A DNA stretch of 64,000 bases, from the NCBI RefSeq assembly GCF_040685555.1, contig NZ_JBFBIK010000002.1, forward strand, positions 62,001 to 126,000. The letters are read 5' to 3'. This document shows positions 49,438 through 56,940 of the stretch, piece after piece (within the stretch, counting starts at the first letter, position 1; the number at the start of each line of letters is the position of its first letter). The DNA is from Sphaerisporangium sp040685555 (GTDB lineage Bacteria; Actinomycetota; Actinomycetes; Streptosporangiales; Streptosporangiaceae). Under the pieces are notes generated by a model. The model did no database searches and was not told the origin of the DNA. It saw nothing but the letters and a program-made list of their open reading frames with translations. Position numbers and translations under genes: made by a program.

Positions 49438-50181
49438 ATGAGCGGGCCAGGGCACGACGACCAGAACATGCCTGTCGCTCCCTGGGAACGGGCCCGCAAG
49501 CGGCCGGCCGCGGTTCGCGTGCCGCTGACGCGCGAGCGCATCGTCGACGCGGCGTTCGTCGTGCTCGACCGCGAGGGCTTCGACAGGCTGAGCATGCGCC
49601 AGGTGGCGGCCGAGCTGGGCGTGGCCGTCTCGGCGCTGTACGCCCACGTGGAGAGCAAGGACGAGCTCTTCCAGCACATGTACGCGCGGCTGTTCGACGG
49701 CTACGAGCTGCCCGATCCCGACCCCGCGAACTGGCAGGAGCAGATCAAGGACTACGCGAGGCGCGGCCGGGCGCGGCTCCTGGAGCACCGTGACATGGCC
49801 CGCATCTCCATGGCCCACGTGCCCTTCACCCCCGAGCTGCTCCCCCATGTCGAGCGCCTGATGGCGATCCTGCGCAGCGCCGGGCTGCCCGACAAGGTGG
49901 TCGCGGCGGCGGGCGACATGATCTCCACGTACATGGACGGGTTCGCCTTCGAGGAGAGCATGTGGGAGGAGCGCCGCCGCACCACCCAGGCGGACACGTG
50001 GGACGAGATGCAGGTCACGCTCAAGGAGTACTTCGACGCGCTCCCCGCCGACCGGTTCCCGAACCTGGTCGAGCTGTCCCGCATGATGTTCCACGACACC
50101 AACGACTCCAGGTTCGAGCTTGGCCTGGAGATCATCCTGCGGGGCCTGGCGTCGTACGTCCAGCCGCGCGACCCGGCCTGA
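49438..50181 (+). CDS. TetR-family transcriptional regulator of the MFS pump
   Basis: A 247-residue repressor of the TetR class with a TetR_C_1-type C-terminal domain. Helix-turn-helix: LTRERIVDAAFVVLDREGF, LSMRQVAAELGVAVSALYAH, then VESKDELFQHM. The C-terminal domain (HRDMARISMAHVPFTPELLP, GDMISTYMDGFAFEESMW) matches regulators of efflux pumps. ATG 49438 with AAGGAG eight bases upstream. Divergent from the MFS gene, 232 bases apart. Confidence 0.9.
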   Translation: MSGPGHDDQNMPVAPWERARKRPAAVRVPLTRERIVDAAFVVLDREGFDRLSMRQVAAELGVAVSALYAHVESKDELFQHMYARLFDGYELPDPDPANWQEQIKDYARRGRARLLEHRDMARISMAHVPFTPELLPHVERLMAILRSAGLPDKVVAAAGDMISTYMDGFAFEESMWEERRRTTQADTWDEMQVTLKEYFDALPADRFPNLVELSRMMFHDTNDSRFELGLEIILRGLASYVQPRDPA

Positions 50182-50228
50182 GCGCCTGTCTCCGGTGCGG
50201 CGATTTCCCGCGCTGTAAGCTGGCCGGC

Positions 50229-50432
50229 GTGCAGGCAACGGTGCGCGTCTTCGACCTCGAAACCCGTTCGGGCTCGGTCTTCCTCGACGACGGGACCGAG
50301 CTGCCGTTCGGCGCCGCCGCCTTCGACGCGGGGCCGCTGCGGCTGCTGCGCTCTGGCCAGCGGGTGAACATCCGCGTCGAGGGCGACGCCATCACCGCGA
50401 TCACCCTCTCGACCTTCCCCCTGCCGGAGTGA
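50229..50432 (+). CDS. Small cold-shock-like OB-fold protein
   Basis: A 67-residue protein from GTG 50229: QATVRVFDLETRSGSVFLDD, GTELPFGAAAFDAG, LRLLRSGQRVNIRVEGDAIT, AITLSTFPLPE. The alternation of short strands with the SGSVFLDDGTELPF turn resembles a cold-shock domain, though the RNP1/RNP2 aromatic residues are not conserved. Similar small proteins occur beside hup or cofC in related actinomycetes as far as I recall. Role unknown; nucleic-acid binding possible. It starts 47 bases after the TetR gene. Confidence 0.75.
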   Translation: MQATVRVFDLETRSGSVFLDDGTELPFGAAAFDAGPLRLLRSGQRVNIRVEGDAITAITLSTFPLPE

Positions 50433-50449
50433 CCGGCCCGGCACGGCGA

Positions 50450-50480
50450 CGCCCGGAACCCCTGGCGGGGTTTCCGGGCG
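50450..50480. terminator. Hairpin between the OB-fold gene and hup
   Basis: CGCCCGGAACCCC and GGGGTTTCCGGGCG pair with a single-base bulge around a four-base loop in the convergent gap. Suits termination of both genes. Confidence 0.6.
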
Positions 50481-50501
50481 CGCAGGTGAGCCGGTAAGGC
50501 G

Positions 50502-50801
50502 TCACTTCTTCTTGGCGGCCTTCTTTCCCGCCGCGTTGACCTGATCCTTGAAGTCGGCGCCGGCACGGAACTTCGGTCCCCAGCTCTCGGAGACCTTGAT
50601 GGGCTCCCCCGTCGACGGGTTCCTTGCCTGGCGGGCCGGCTTGTGCGCCATCTCGAACGCGCCGAAGCCCGTGATCGAAACCTTCTCCCCGTTCGAGACA
50701 GCGTGCTGGATGGCCTCGATTATCGCGTTCACGGCCTCTGTGGCCGTCTTCCTGTCGCCGACCCGATCTGCGATCGCGTCCACGAGTTCTCGCTTGTTCA
50801 T
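50502..50801 (-). CDS. hup: HU-family DNA-binding protein
   Basis: Nucleoid protein that bends and compacts DNA as a dimer. 99 residues: MNKRELVDAIADRVGDRKTA, VSITGFGAFEMAHKPARQAR with the conserved Gly-Phe-Gly and the DNA-inserting arm NPSTGEPIKV, and a C-terminal AAGKKAAKKK tail. No long PAKKA extension, so it is the HupA-type form. Monocistronic; 167 bases of promoter DNA precede it. Confidence 0.97.
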   Translation of the reverse strand: MNKRELVDAIADRVGDRKTATEAVNAIIEAIQHAVSNGEKVSITGFGAFEMAHKPARQARNPSTGEPIKVSESWGPKFRAGADFKDQVNAAGKKAAKKK

Positions 50802-50968
50802 CTAGGTTGCTCCCCCTGTTACCGCTGTCTGAGGATGAGCGCTGCGGCGGGCAGTGCCCGTACCCCGCCTCACCCGGTGTGGCCAAGCGCGGGGTTTCGG
50901 CACGCACCCACCAGTCAACGGTCAGAAACCCCTTACCCGCTTGAAATTAGGGGACACACGTCCAGGAC

Positions 50969-51229
50969 TCAATCACATTCCGCAATGTTTCGCCTACGCG
51001 GCGTGTCGGAATCCTCTTCCAGATCAGCGAGAAAGGCGTCCAGACGGGCGTCAGCGTGATCGACGTCCCGCTTTGCGAGGTCGCAAATCGCCACAAACCT
51101 CCTCGCGACCCGCTCTTTCTCCTCAGGGGGAAGCCTCGCGGCGCTCACGCGGCGGTAGGCGTCGCGCAACCGCCGCGCCAGCTCGTCCTCGGGGCTCGCG
51201 GGATCGGTCAAACGGTCGTCGGCAGCCAT
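50969..51229 (-). CDS. Conserved hypothetical protein, 86 residues
   Basis: A soluble, highly charged helical protein (PASPEDELARRLRDAYRRV, LPPEEKERVARRFVAICDLA, DADARLDAFLADLEEDS). It starts at ATG 51229 inside the last 22 bases of leuD, so translation is probably coupled. No membrane segment. I do not recognise a family; the helical, charged composition suggests a small regulatory or adaptor protein. Continuity with the leu operon suggests shared expression. Confidence 0.65.
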   Translation of the reverse strand: MAADDRLTDPASPEDELARRLRDAYRRVSAARLPPEEKERVARRFVAICDLAKRDVDHADARLDAFLADLEEDSDTPRRRNIAECD

Positions 51230-51795
51230 GGCTGCCGACCATTCTCGTACGCCGCGACGTCGTCCGCGTGACGCAGGGTCAGCCCGATGTCGTCGAGGCC
51301 TTCCAGGAGCCGCCAGCGGGTGTAGTCGTCGATCTCGAAGCCGGCCGGCTCGCCGCCCCAGCGCACCTGGCGTTCGCGCAGGTCGACGGTCACCTCGGTG
51401 GCGGGATCGGCCTCGATGGCCGCCTGCAGCGCCTCGACGGTGTCCGCCGGCAGGACGATCGGCAGCAGGCCCATCTTGGTGGAGTTGTTGCGGAAGATGT
51501 CGCCGAACCGGGCGGCGATCACGGCGCGGAAGCCGTACTGCTGGAGCGCCCAGACGGCGTGCTCGCGCGAGGAGCCGGTGCCGAAGTCGGGCCCGGCCAC
51601 CAGGATCGAGGCGCCCTCGTAGACGGGGTTGTTCAGCACGAAGGCGGGGTCCTCACGCCAGGCGGCGAACAGGCCCTTCTCGAACCCCGTGCGGCTGACC
51701 TGCTTGAGCCACACGGCGGGGATGATCTGGTCGGTGTCCACGTTGCTGCGGCGCAGGGGCACGGCCGTGCCGGTGTGCGTGGTGAAGGCGTCCAT
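51208..51795 (-). CDS. leuD: 3-isopropylmalate dehydratase small subunit
   Basis: Swivel subunit of isopropylmalate isomerase (leucine synthesis). 195 residues from ATG 51795: MDAFTTHTGTAVPLRRSNVD, DTDQIIPAVWLK, and the substrate-loop FGTGSSREHAVWALQQYGFRAVIA. Length normal. Twenty bases after leuC on the same strand; the pair forms the holoenzyme. Confidence 0.97.
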   Translation of the reverse strand: MDAFTTHTGTAVPLRRSNVDTDQIIPAVWLKQVSRTGFEKGLFAAWREDPAFVLNNPVYEGASILVAGPDFGTGSSREHAVWALQQYGFRAVIAARFGDIFRNNSTKMGLLPIVLPADTVEALQAAIEADPATEVTVDLRERQVRWGGEPAGFEIDDYTRWRLLEGLDDIGLTLRHADDVAAYENGRQPWLPTTV

Positions 51796-51814
51796 TTTTA
51801 TCGTTCCCAAGCTC

Positions 51815-53191
51815 TCAGAGGTCGGCCGGCGCGGTGAGACGGCCGGTCACGGCGGAGGCGGCGGCGACCGCCGGCGACACGAGGTGGGTGCGCCCGCCCT
51901 TGCCCTGGCGACCCTCGAAGTTGCGGTTGGAGGTGGACGCGCTGCGCTCGCCCGGGGCGAGGGTGTCGGGGTTCATGCCGAGGCACATGGAGCAGCCCGC
52001 CTCGCGCCACTCGGCGCCCGAGGCCTTGAAGATCTCGTGAAGGCCCTCGGCCTCCGCATCGGCCTTGACCTGCATCGAACCCGGCACGATCAGCGTGCGG
52101 GCCGTGACCGTGCGGCCGCGCAGCACGTCGGCCACGGCGCGAAGGTCCTCCAGCCGGCCGTTGGTGCACGAGCCGACGAAGACGGTGTCCACCTGGATCT
52201 CGCTGAGCGGGGTGCCGGCGCGCAGGCCCATGTAGTCGAGCGCCCGCTGGGCGGCGGCCGGGTCGGAGGTCTCCTCGGGAGCCGGGATGGCGTCGCGGAG
52301 CGGCGCTCCCTGGCCGGGGTTGGTGCCCCACGTCACGAACGGCGACAGCGTGGAGGCGTCGATCTCGACCACCGTGTCGAACACGGCGTCGTCGTCGGTC
52401 CTGAGCGACTTCCAGTACTCGACGGCGGCGTCCCACGCCTGGCCGGAGGGCGCGTGCTTGCGGCCCTTGAGGTACTCGAAGGTCGTCTCGTCGGGGGCGA
52501 TCATGCCGGCCCGGGCGCCCGCCTCGATGGACATGTTGCAGACCGTCATCCGCCCCTCCATGGAGAGGTCGCGGATGGCCTGGCCCCGGTACTCGACGAT
52601 GTGGCCCTGGCCGCCGCCGGTGCCGATCTTGGCGATGATGGCGAGGATCAGGTCCTTGGCGGTGACGCCGAACGGCAGCTCGCCGGAGACCTCGATGGCC
52701 ATCGTCTTCGGCCGGTAGGCCGGGAGGGTCTGGGTGGCCAGCACGTGCTCCACCTCGGAGGTGCCGATGCCGAAGGCGAGGGCTCCGAAGGCGCCGTGGG
52801 TGGAGGTGTGGGAGTCGCCGCAGACGACCGTCATGCCCGGCTGCGTGAGCCCGAACTGCGGGCCGATGATGTGCACCACGCCCTGGCCGGCGTCGCCCAT
52901 GGGGTGCAGCCGGACACCGAACTCGGCGGCGTTCTTGCGGAGGGTCTCCACCTGCGCCTTCGACACGGGGTCGGCGATCGGGCCGAGCACCGTGGGCACG
53001 TTGTGGTCCTCGGTGGCGATCGTCAGGTCGGGCCGGCGCACCTTCCGCCCTGCCAGGCGCAGGCCGTCGAACGCCTGCGGGCTGGTCACCTCGTGGATGA
53101 GGTGGAGGTCGATGTAGAGCAGGTCGGGCTCGCCGTCGGCTCGGCGGACGACGTGCTGCTCCCATACTTTCTCAGCCAGTGTGCGACCCAT
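51815..53191 (-). CDS. leuC: 3-isopropylmalate dehydratase large subunit
   Basis: Catalytic [4Fe-4S] subunit interconverting 2- and 3-isopropylmalate. 458 residues: RTLAEKVWEQHVV, LHLIHEVTSPQAFDGL, and the cluster cysteines in VFVGSCTNGRLEDL and CSMCLGMNPD. Length normal. Divergent from the IclR-type regulator, whose relatives (NdgR/LtbR) control leuCD in Streptomyces and Corynebacterium. The 137-base gap contains a duplicated element. Confidence 0.98.
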   Translation of the reverse strand: MGRTLAEKVWEQHVVRRADGEPDLLYIDLHLIHEVTSPQAFDGLRLAGRKVRRPDLTIATEDHNVPTVLGPIADPVSKAQVETLRKNAAEFGVRLHPMGDAGQGVVHIIGPQFGLTQPGMTVVCGDSHTSTHGAFGALAFGIGTSEVEHVLATQTLPAYRPKTMAIEVSGELPFGVTAKDLILAIIAKIGTGGGQGHIVEYRGQAIRDLSMEGRMTVCNMSIEAGARAGMIAPDETTFEYLKGRKHAPSGQAWDAAVEYWKSLRTDDDAVFDTVVEIDASTLSPFVTWGTNPGQGAPLRDAIPAPEETSDPAAAQRALDYMGLRAGTPLSEIQVDTVFVGSCTNGRLEDLRAVADVLRGRTVTARTLIVPGSMQVKADAEAEGLHEIFKASGAEWREAGCSMCLGMNPDTLAPGERSASTSNRNFEGRQGKGGRTHLVSPAVAAASAVTGRLTAPADL

Positions 53192-53230
53192 GTCGTGAAC
53201 GCCTCCTTGCGTTACATCCCTGGGGACGTC

Positions 53231-53335
53231 TCATATGATAAGACGGTAATTTCGGGATATGGACAGCCTACCCATCCCTCCCCCGAATGCCAGTTGCATC
53301 TCGGATAGCGAGACGGCAGTATCGGGGTATGGACA
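53231..53335. promoter_or_regulatory. Duplicated element between leuC and its IclR-type regulator
   Basis: A 25-base element is present at 53241-53265 and 53311-53335 (start AGACGG, then TCGGG and TATGGACA shared; four mismatches), 70 bases apart in the same orientation. Each copy begins in an inverted repeat: GTCT...AGAC at 53228-53244 and TCTCG-GATAG-CGAGA at 53300-53314. The second copy overlaps the regulator's ATG. These are good candidates for NdgR/LtbR binding sites. Confidence 0.55.
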
Positions 53336-54045
53336 ACTCTAGCGGAGTCGGCGTACTGGACAAGGCCGTGCTCGTGCTTAACGCTCTTGAGGCCGGCCCC
53401 GCCTCCCTGGCACAGCTCGTGCAGGCCACGGGGTTGGCCCGCCCCACCGCCCACCGCCTGGCGGTCGCCCTGGAGCACCACCGCATCGTGTCCCGCGACA
53501 CGCAGGGCCGCTTCATCCTCGGGCCCCGGTTGTCCGAGTTGTCCACCGCGGCCGGCGAGGACCGCCTGCTCGCCGTCGCCTCCCCCGTCCTGACCCATCT
53601 GCGCGACCTGACCGGTGAGAGCGCGCAGCTCTACCGCAGGCAGGGCGACGAGCGCGTGTGCGTGGCCGCCGCCGAGCGCGCGAGCGGGCTGCGCGACACG
53701 GTGCCCGTGGGCAGCTCCCTCCCCATGACCGCCGGGTCCGCCGCCCAGATCCTGCTGGCCTGGGAGGAGCCCGACCGCCTGCACCGCGGCCTGCGCGGCG
53801 CCAAGTTCACCGCGGCCACCCTGGCCAGCGTGCGCAGGCGGAGCTGGGCCCACAGCGTCGGCGAGCGCGAGCAGGGCGTCGCCAGCGTCTCGGCCCCCAT
53901 CAGGGGCGTGGGCGGCAAGGTCATCGCCGCGGTTTCGGTCTCCGGGCCCATCGAGCGTCTCACCCGGACGCCCGGCCGCATTCACGCCGCTCCGGTGGTC
54001 GCCGCCGCCGAACGCATCACCGAGGCCATGCGCCGGGCGAACTGA
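53329..54045 (+). CDS. ndgR: IclR-family regulator (NdgR/LtbR type) of leucine synthesis
   Basis: A 238-residue IclR regulator. Winged helix: VGVLDKAVLVLNALEAGPAS, LAQLVQATGLARPTAHRLAV; the C-terminal effector domain has GDERVCVAAAERASGLRDTV, PVGSSLPMTAGSAAQILLAW and SVSAPIRGVGGKVIAAVSVSG. Divergent from leuC, exactly the position of NdgR in Streptomyces and LtbR in Corynebacterium, which regulate leuCD and amino-acid genes. ATG 53329 with GGGG just upstream. It lies inside the second copy of the repeat element, so autoregulation is likely. Confidence 0.9.
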   Translation: MDNSSGVGVLDKAVLVLNALEAGPASLAQLVQATGLARPTAHRLAVALEHHRIVSRDTQGRFILGPRLSELSTAAGEDRLLAVASPVLTHLRDLTGESAQLYRRQGDERVCVAAAERASGLRDTVPVGSSLPMTAGSAAQILLAWEEPDRLHRGLRGAKFTAATLASVRRRSWAHSVGEREQGVASVSAPIRGVGGKVIAAVSVSGPIERLTRTPGRIHAAPVVAAAERITEAMRRAN

Positions 54046-54097
54046 CCTCCCGTCATCTTGGGGTAAGCATTGTGCCAACTGGCCGTGACCGGACCCG

Positions 54098-54124
54098 CCA
54101 ATCGGACATGTGCTGACCGATTGG
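54098..54124. terminator. Inverted repeat after the IclR-type gene
   Basis: CCAATCGG and CCGATTGG, perfect 8-base arms with an 11-base loop, midway between the regulator stop and the next gene. It may be a terminator or an operator of the acidic-protein gene. Confidence 0.4.
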
Positions 54125-54182
54125 GCGTCGAAGCAGTGCGAACTGATTAGAGACGGCCGCCGCCAAGCACTAGCCTGGCGGA

Positions 54183-55922
54183 GTGACAGATCGCATCGAG
54201 GCAGCGGCAACGGAGCTGCGTCCCCTCCTTCAAGAGTTCATTCTCTGGGCATCAGACAACGCACCGGACAGTGATCCCGACCTGGTGGGACCCGCCGCTC
54301 TCTGGCACCGCCTGATCGCTCGAGACGACGTCCACCTGTGGAAGCGCGACGATCTCCGCCCGGTCCTGGTGGAACGCATGCCCCAGGTCGTCGAGGATCC
54401 CGACGCCGCGGCCGACGGCATGATCCCGGCCGTGCGCTCCTACCTCACCTTCCTCTCCGACACGGGCCGGCTGGTGAAGGGCTCCGACAGCCTCGACGAC
54501 CTGCTCGACGAGCTCGACGCGGTCGAGGACGACTTCGTCGAGGCGATGGAGGAGGTCCTCGGCGAGCGCGACTGGGACGAGGAAGAGGAAGACCTCGACG
54601 AGGAGGAGGTGGAGGGCCTCGGCGACTTCGAGCCCTTCGCCGACGAGCTCGCCGACCTCCCGACCATCCGCCTGCGCCCCGACGCCGAGCTGGCCTCGGC
54701 CGCCCGCGAGGTGCCGCTGATCTTCAAGGCCCGTGACCTGGCGGTCTGGGTGGGCAAATCGCGCAAGGTCGGCGAGGACACCCTGCTGAGCGACGAGGAG
54801 ATCCGCCAGGCCCTGGCCGTCGTCGGGCTTTCCGAGCCCGCCGAGGAGCCGCTCGCCCACGAGGTCCCCGCTCTGTGGAACCTCTGGAATCTCGCCGTCG
54901 ACCTGGAGTTCCTCACCCCCGACGGGGAGGACACCGTCAGCGTCGACGAGGACACCGCAGCCTGGCCGTTCGAGAACGACGAGGACGTCCTCGACGCCTG
55001 GATGCTCGGCCTGCACTCGGTCGACTACGGCGACCCCGAGCTCGACGACGACGATCTGACCCTCGCCCTGTCCGGGCTCACCCGCGCGCTGCTGATCAGG
55101 CTGCTGGTCGCGGGCGGCGAGCGCCCGGTCGACGACCTGCGCGAGGAGCTGGCCGAGGCCGCCGCCGAGTTCGACGACCTCGGCGCCACCGCGTGGGCCG
55201 AGGCCGGCGACCCGCTCGCCCCCGTCCTCGAGTGGCTGTCCGGCTTCGGCATGGTGACCGTGTCCGACGACCAGGTACGGCTCACGCCGCTCGGCACCGA
55301 AGGCGTGGTCCACCTGCTGGACGACGACGACATCGAGGTGGACGCGCGCCCCGCGATCGACGCGATGACCGCACTCGACCTCCTGTCGTTCAGCGCCGAC
55401 CTGCCCGAGGAGGAGGCGGACTCCGAGTTCGCCGCCTGGATGAAGCTGCGCCAGCCCGCCACGGCCGCCGAGGAGCTGCTGGAGGCCGCCGCGGAGGACG
55501 AGGCGGACGCGCTCATCAGGGTCCAGGCGGCCAGCCTTGTGGGGTCCCTCGGGCCCGTCGCCGTCCCGGCCTGGCAGGAGGCGCTCAACGAGCCGTCACT
55601 GCGGCCGTACGCCGCGACGCACCTCGCCCAGCTCGGCGTCGAGGACGCGCCGGAGCCAAGCCAGAGCGACACGCACTGGCTGATCCTCGACATGTGGACG
55701 ATCTCGGCGGGCCTGGGCCGGCCCGAGTTCGTCAGCAGCCTGCACGACATCGGCCCCTCGCCGGTGCTGAGCAGCCTGCTCGAAGTGATCTGGAAGGTGC
55801 CCCACCCGCACGTCGAGGAGCTGCTGGAGGCCATCAGCGAGGCCCACCCCGACAAGCAGGTGGCCAAGGCGGCCAAGCGCGCCCTGTTCAAGGTGCGTTC
55901 TGGAGGAGCCGGCCGCGAGTAG
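54183..55922 (+). CDS. Very acidic protein of unknown function, 579 residues
   Basis: A 579-residue soluble protein with extreme Asp/Glu content (for example ERDWDEEEEDLDEEEVEGLG and AAEDEADAL). Three regions: an N-terminal helical part with LWHRLIARDDVHLWKRDDLRP; an acidic middle; and a C-terminal half with repeated helical pairs (LIRVQAASLVGSLGPVAVPA, RPYAATHLAQLGVEDA, PHPHVEELLEAISEAHPDKQ) that look like HEAT/Armadillo repeats. No signal or membrane segment. GTG 54183. It resembles large acidic actinobacterial proteins of unknown role. HEAT-like repeats and charge suggest protein-protein or nucleic-acid-mimic interaction, but this is inference. Confidence 0.75.
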   Translation: MTDRIEAAATELRPLLQEFILWASDNAPDSDPDLVGPAALWHRLIARDDVHLWKRDDLRPVLVERMPQVVEDPDAAADGMIPAVRSYLTFLSDTGRLVKGSDSLDDLLDELDAVEDDFVEAMEEVLGERDWDEEEEDLDEEEVEGLGDFEPFADELADLPTIRLRPDAELASAAREVPLIFKARDLAVWVGKSRKVGEDTLLSDEEIRQALAVVGLSEPAEEPLAHEVPALWNLWNLAVDLEFLTPDGEDTVSVDEDTAAWPFENDEDVLDAWMLGLHSVDYGDPELDDDDLTLALSGLTRALLIRLLVAGGERPVDDLREELAEAAAEFDDLGATAWAEAGDPLAPVLEWLSGFGMVTVSDDQVRLTPLGTEGVVHLLDDDDIEVDARPAIDAMTALDLLSFSADLPEEEADSEFAAWMKLRQPATAAEELLEAAAEDEADALIRVQAASLVGSLGPVAVPAWQEALNEPSLRPYAATHLAQLGVEDAPEPSQSDTHWLILDMWTISAGLGRPEFVSSLHDIGPSPVLSSLLEVIWKVPHPHVEELLEAISEAHPDKQVAKAAKRALFKVRSGGAGRE

Positions 55923-55996
55923 CCTCGCCCACCGCCCGGGTAGCGGGTGCGTCGCCGCCGGACGGTGACGCACCCGATGTTTTTGCGATGAACACG

Positions 55997-56029
55997 AAAA
56001 AACCCTCGGAAGTATTACTCCCGAGGGTT
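55997..56029 (-). terminator. Terminator of the tRNA-Glu pair
   Basis: AACCCTCGG and CCGAGGGTT form a 9-base stem around an 11-base loop, followed on the minus strand by a run of six T. It starts 10 bases past the last tRNA. Confidence 0.85.
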
Positions 56030-56038
56030 CCCGATCTG

Positions 56039-56111
56039 TAGCCCCGACCGGATTCGAACCGGCGCTACCGCCTTGAGAGGGCGGCGTCCTAGGCCACTAG
56101 ACGACGGAGCC
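56039..56111 (-). tRNA. tRNA-Glu (CUC)
   Basis: 73-base cloverleaf on the minus strand: acceptor GGCTCCG pairs with CGGGGCT (two G-T wobbles), D arm with GTCTAGTGGCCTAGGAC, anticodon CTC in the loop of CCGCC-CTCTCAA-GGCGG, T arm GCCGG-TTCGAAT-CCGGT, discriminator A. CCA is not encoded. It differs from the neighbouring copy only in the acceptor stem and one variable-loop base. Confidence 0.95.
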
Positions 56112-56142
56112 AGGTTGCTGCATGACCTGGGTGGCAGTGTGG

Positions 56143-56215
56143 TAGTCCCGACCGGATTCGAACCGGCGTTACCGCCTTGAGAGGGCGGCGTCCTAGGCCA
56201 CTAGACGACGGGACC
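56143..56215 (-). tRNA. tRNA-Glu (CUC), second copy
   Basis: 73-base tRNA, same anticodon CTC, D and T arms as the copy downstream; the acceptor is GGTCCCG/CGGGACT and the variable loop differs by one base. The discriminator A is followed by CCA in the DNA (56140-56142). Tandem, 31 bases apart, sharing one promoter and terminator. Confidence 0.95.
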
Positions 56216-56287
56216 TTGCCACTGCCTGCCGGAACCGGATTCTGAACCGACGGAGGCGCCCCTGCGGACGCCTTGGCAACGGGCGTA

Positions 56288-56317
56288 ACTCTACCGCACC
56301 CTCCAGACCACGGCCAA
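56288..56317 (-). promoter_or_regulatory. Promoter of the tRNA-Glu pair
   Basis: TTGGCC (-35, 56312-56317) and TAGAGT (-10, 56288-56293) on the minus strand, 18-base spacer, 73 bases upstream of the first tRNA. Confidence 0.6.
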
Positions 56318-56433
56318 ACCGATTCCCCGGCCCCCGCACGGTTCACGCCCCCGGGCCTGGTCCGGCCGGGCCGAGAAGCCCTCGGCGATACGTCTCGGCG
56401 ACGGCGGAGGCCCGATCACGGACGTCGAGCATG

Positions 56434-56526
56434 GCTCCTCGGTGGCGTGTCCTTGAGCAGGTAGCCGATCGCGCCGGCCTCCAGGGCGGGGAAGACGTCG
56501 CCGTCGGCGTCGAACGTGGTCAGCAC
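56434..56526 (-). pseudogene. Fragment of a NarL/LuxR-type response regulator receiver domain
   Basis: About 30 codons reading VLTTFDADGDVFPALEAGA then IGYLLKDTPP, the diagnostic end of a NarL-family receiver domain with its conserved Thr/Lys region. The frame leaves homology right after KDTPP and stops within ten codons. Nothing recognisable as the rest of a receiver or an HTH lies on either side. It is a remnant squeezed between tRNA genes. Confidence 0.7.
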
Positions 56527-56599
56527 CCGCGGGGGGCACAAGGCTGACGCCCGGCAACCGCTTCGACGTGCGCACCGTGCGCGCCGGCCACGCGCCCAA

Positions 56600-56634
56600 A
56601 CAAAAACGCCTATGCCTTCGTGAAGGCATAGGCG
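56600..56634 (-). terminator. Terminator of tRNA-Gln
   Basis: CGCCTATGCCTTC and GAAGGCATAGGCG, a perfect 13-base stem with a GT loop (56607-56634), followed by TTTTTG on the minus strand. Confidence 0.85.
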
Positions 56635-56651
56635 CTGCACAGGAAAACCTG

Positions 56652-56723
56652 CTGGGGTACCAGGACTCGAACCTAGACTAGCTGAACCAGAATCAGCCGG
56701 GCTGCCAATTACCCCATACCCCA
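56652..56723 (-). tRNA. tRNA-Gln (CUG)
   Basis: 72-base tRNA on the minus strand: acceptor TGGGGTA/TACCCCA, anticodon stem GCTGA/TCAGC with loop TTCTGGT (anticodon CTG), T arm with GGTTCGAGTCC, discriminator G. U1-A72 and G73 are typical of tRNA-Gln. Promoter and terminator are separate from the tRNA-Glu pair. It is near gltX, whose product in actinobacteria normally charges both tRNAs. Confidence 0.95.
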
Positions 56724-56767
56724 TTGCTCGCGGCCCGCTTGTTGCCAGGCTCGCTTGCGACTCCGAA

Positions 56768-56797
56768 AGAATAGCCCAGCTTGGGGGCCAAGACCAA
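56768..56797 (-). promoter_or_regulatory. Promoter of tRNA-Gln
   Basis: TTGGTC (-35, 56792-56797), 18-base spacer, TATTCT (-10, 56768-56773) on the minus strand, 45 bases before the tRNA. Confidence 0.5.
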
Positions 56798-56940
56798 AAC
56801 GATTGCCGAAGCGGCGGATCACCCCTGGTGAGCCCTGTATCCGGCCCGGTGGCGGCCGATCCCCGGTTAGGAGTGCCGAGCACCGGCCCGGCTGTGTAAC
56901 GCTGCAAGGAAGAGCCTTTGCCACGTGAGGAGCCCGCGCG

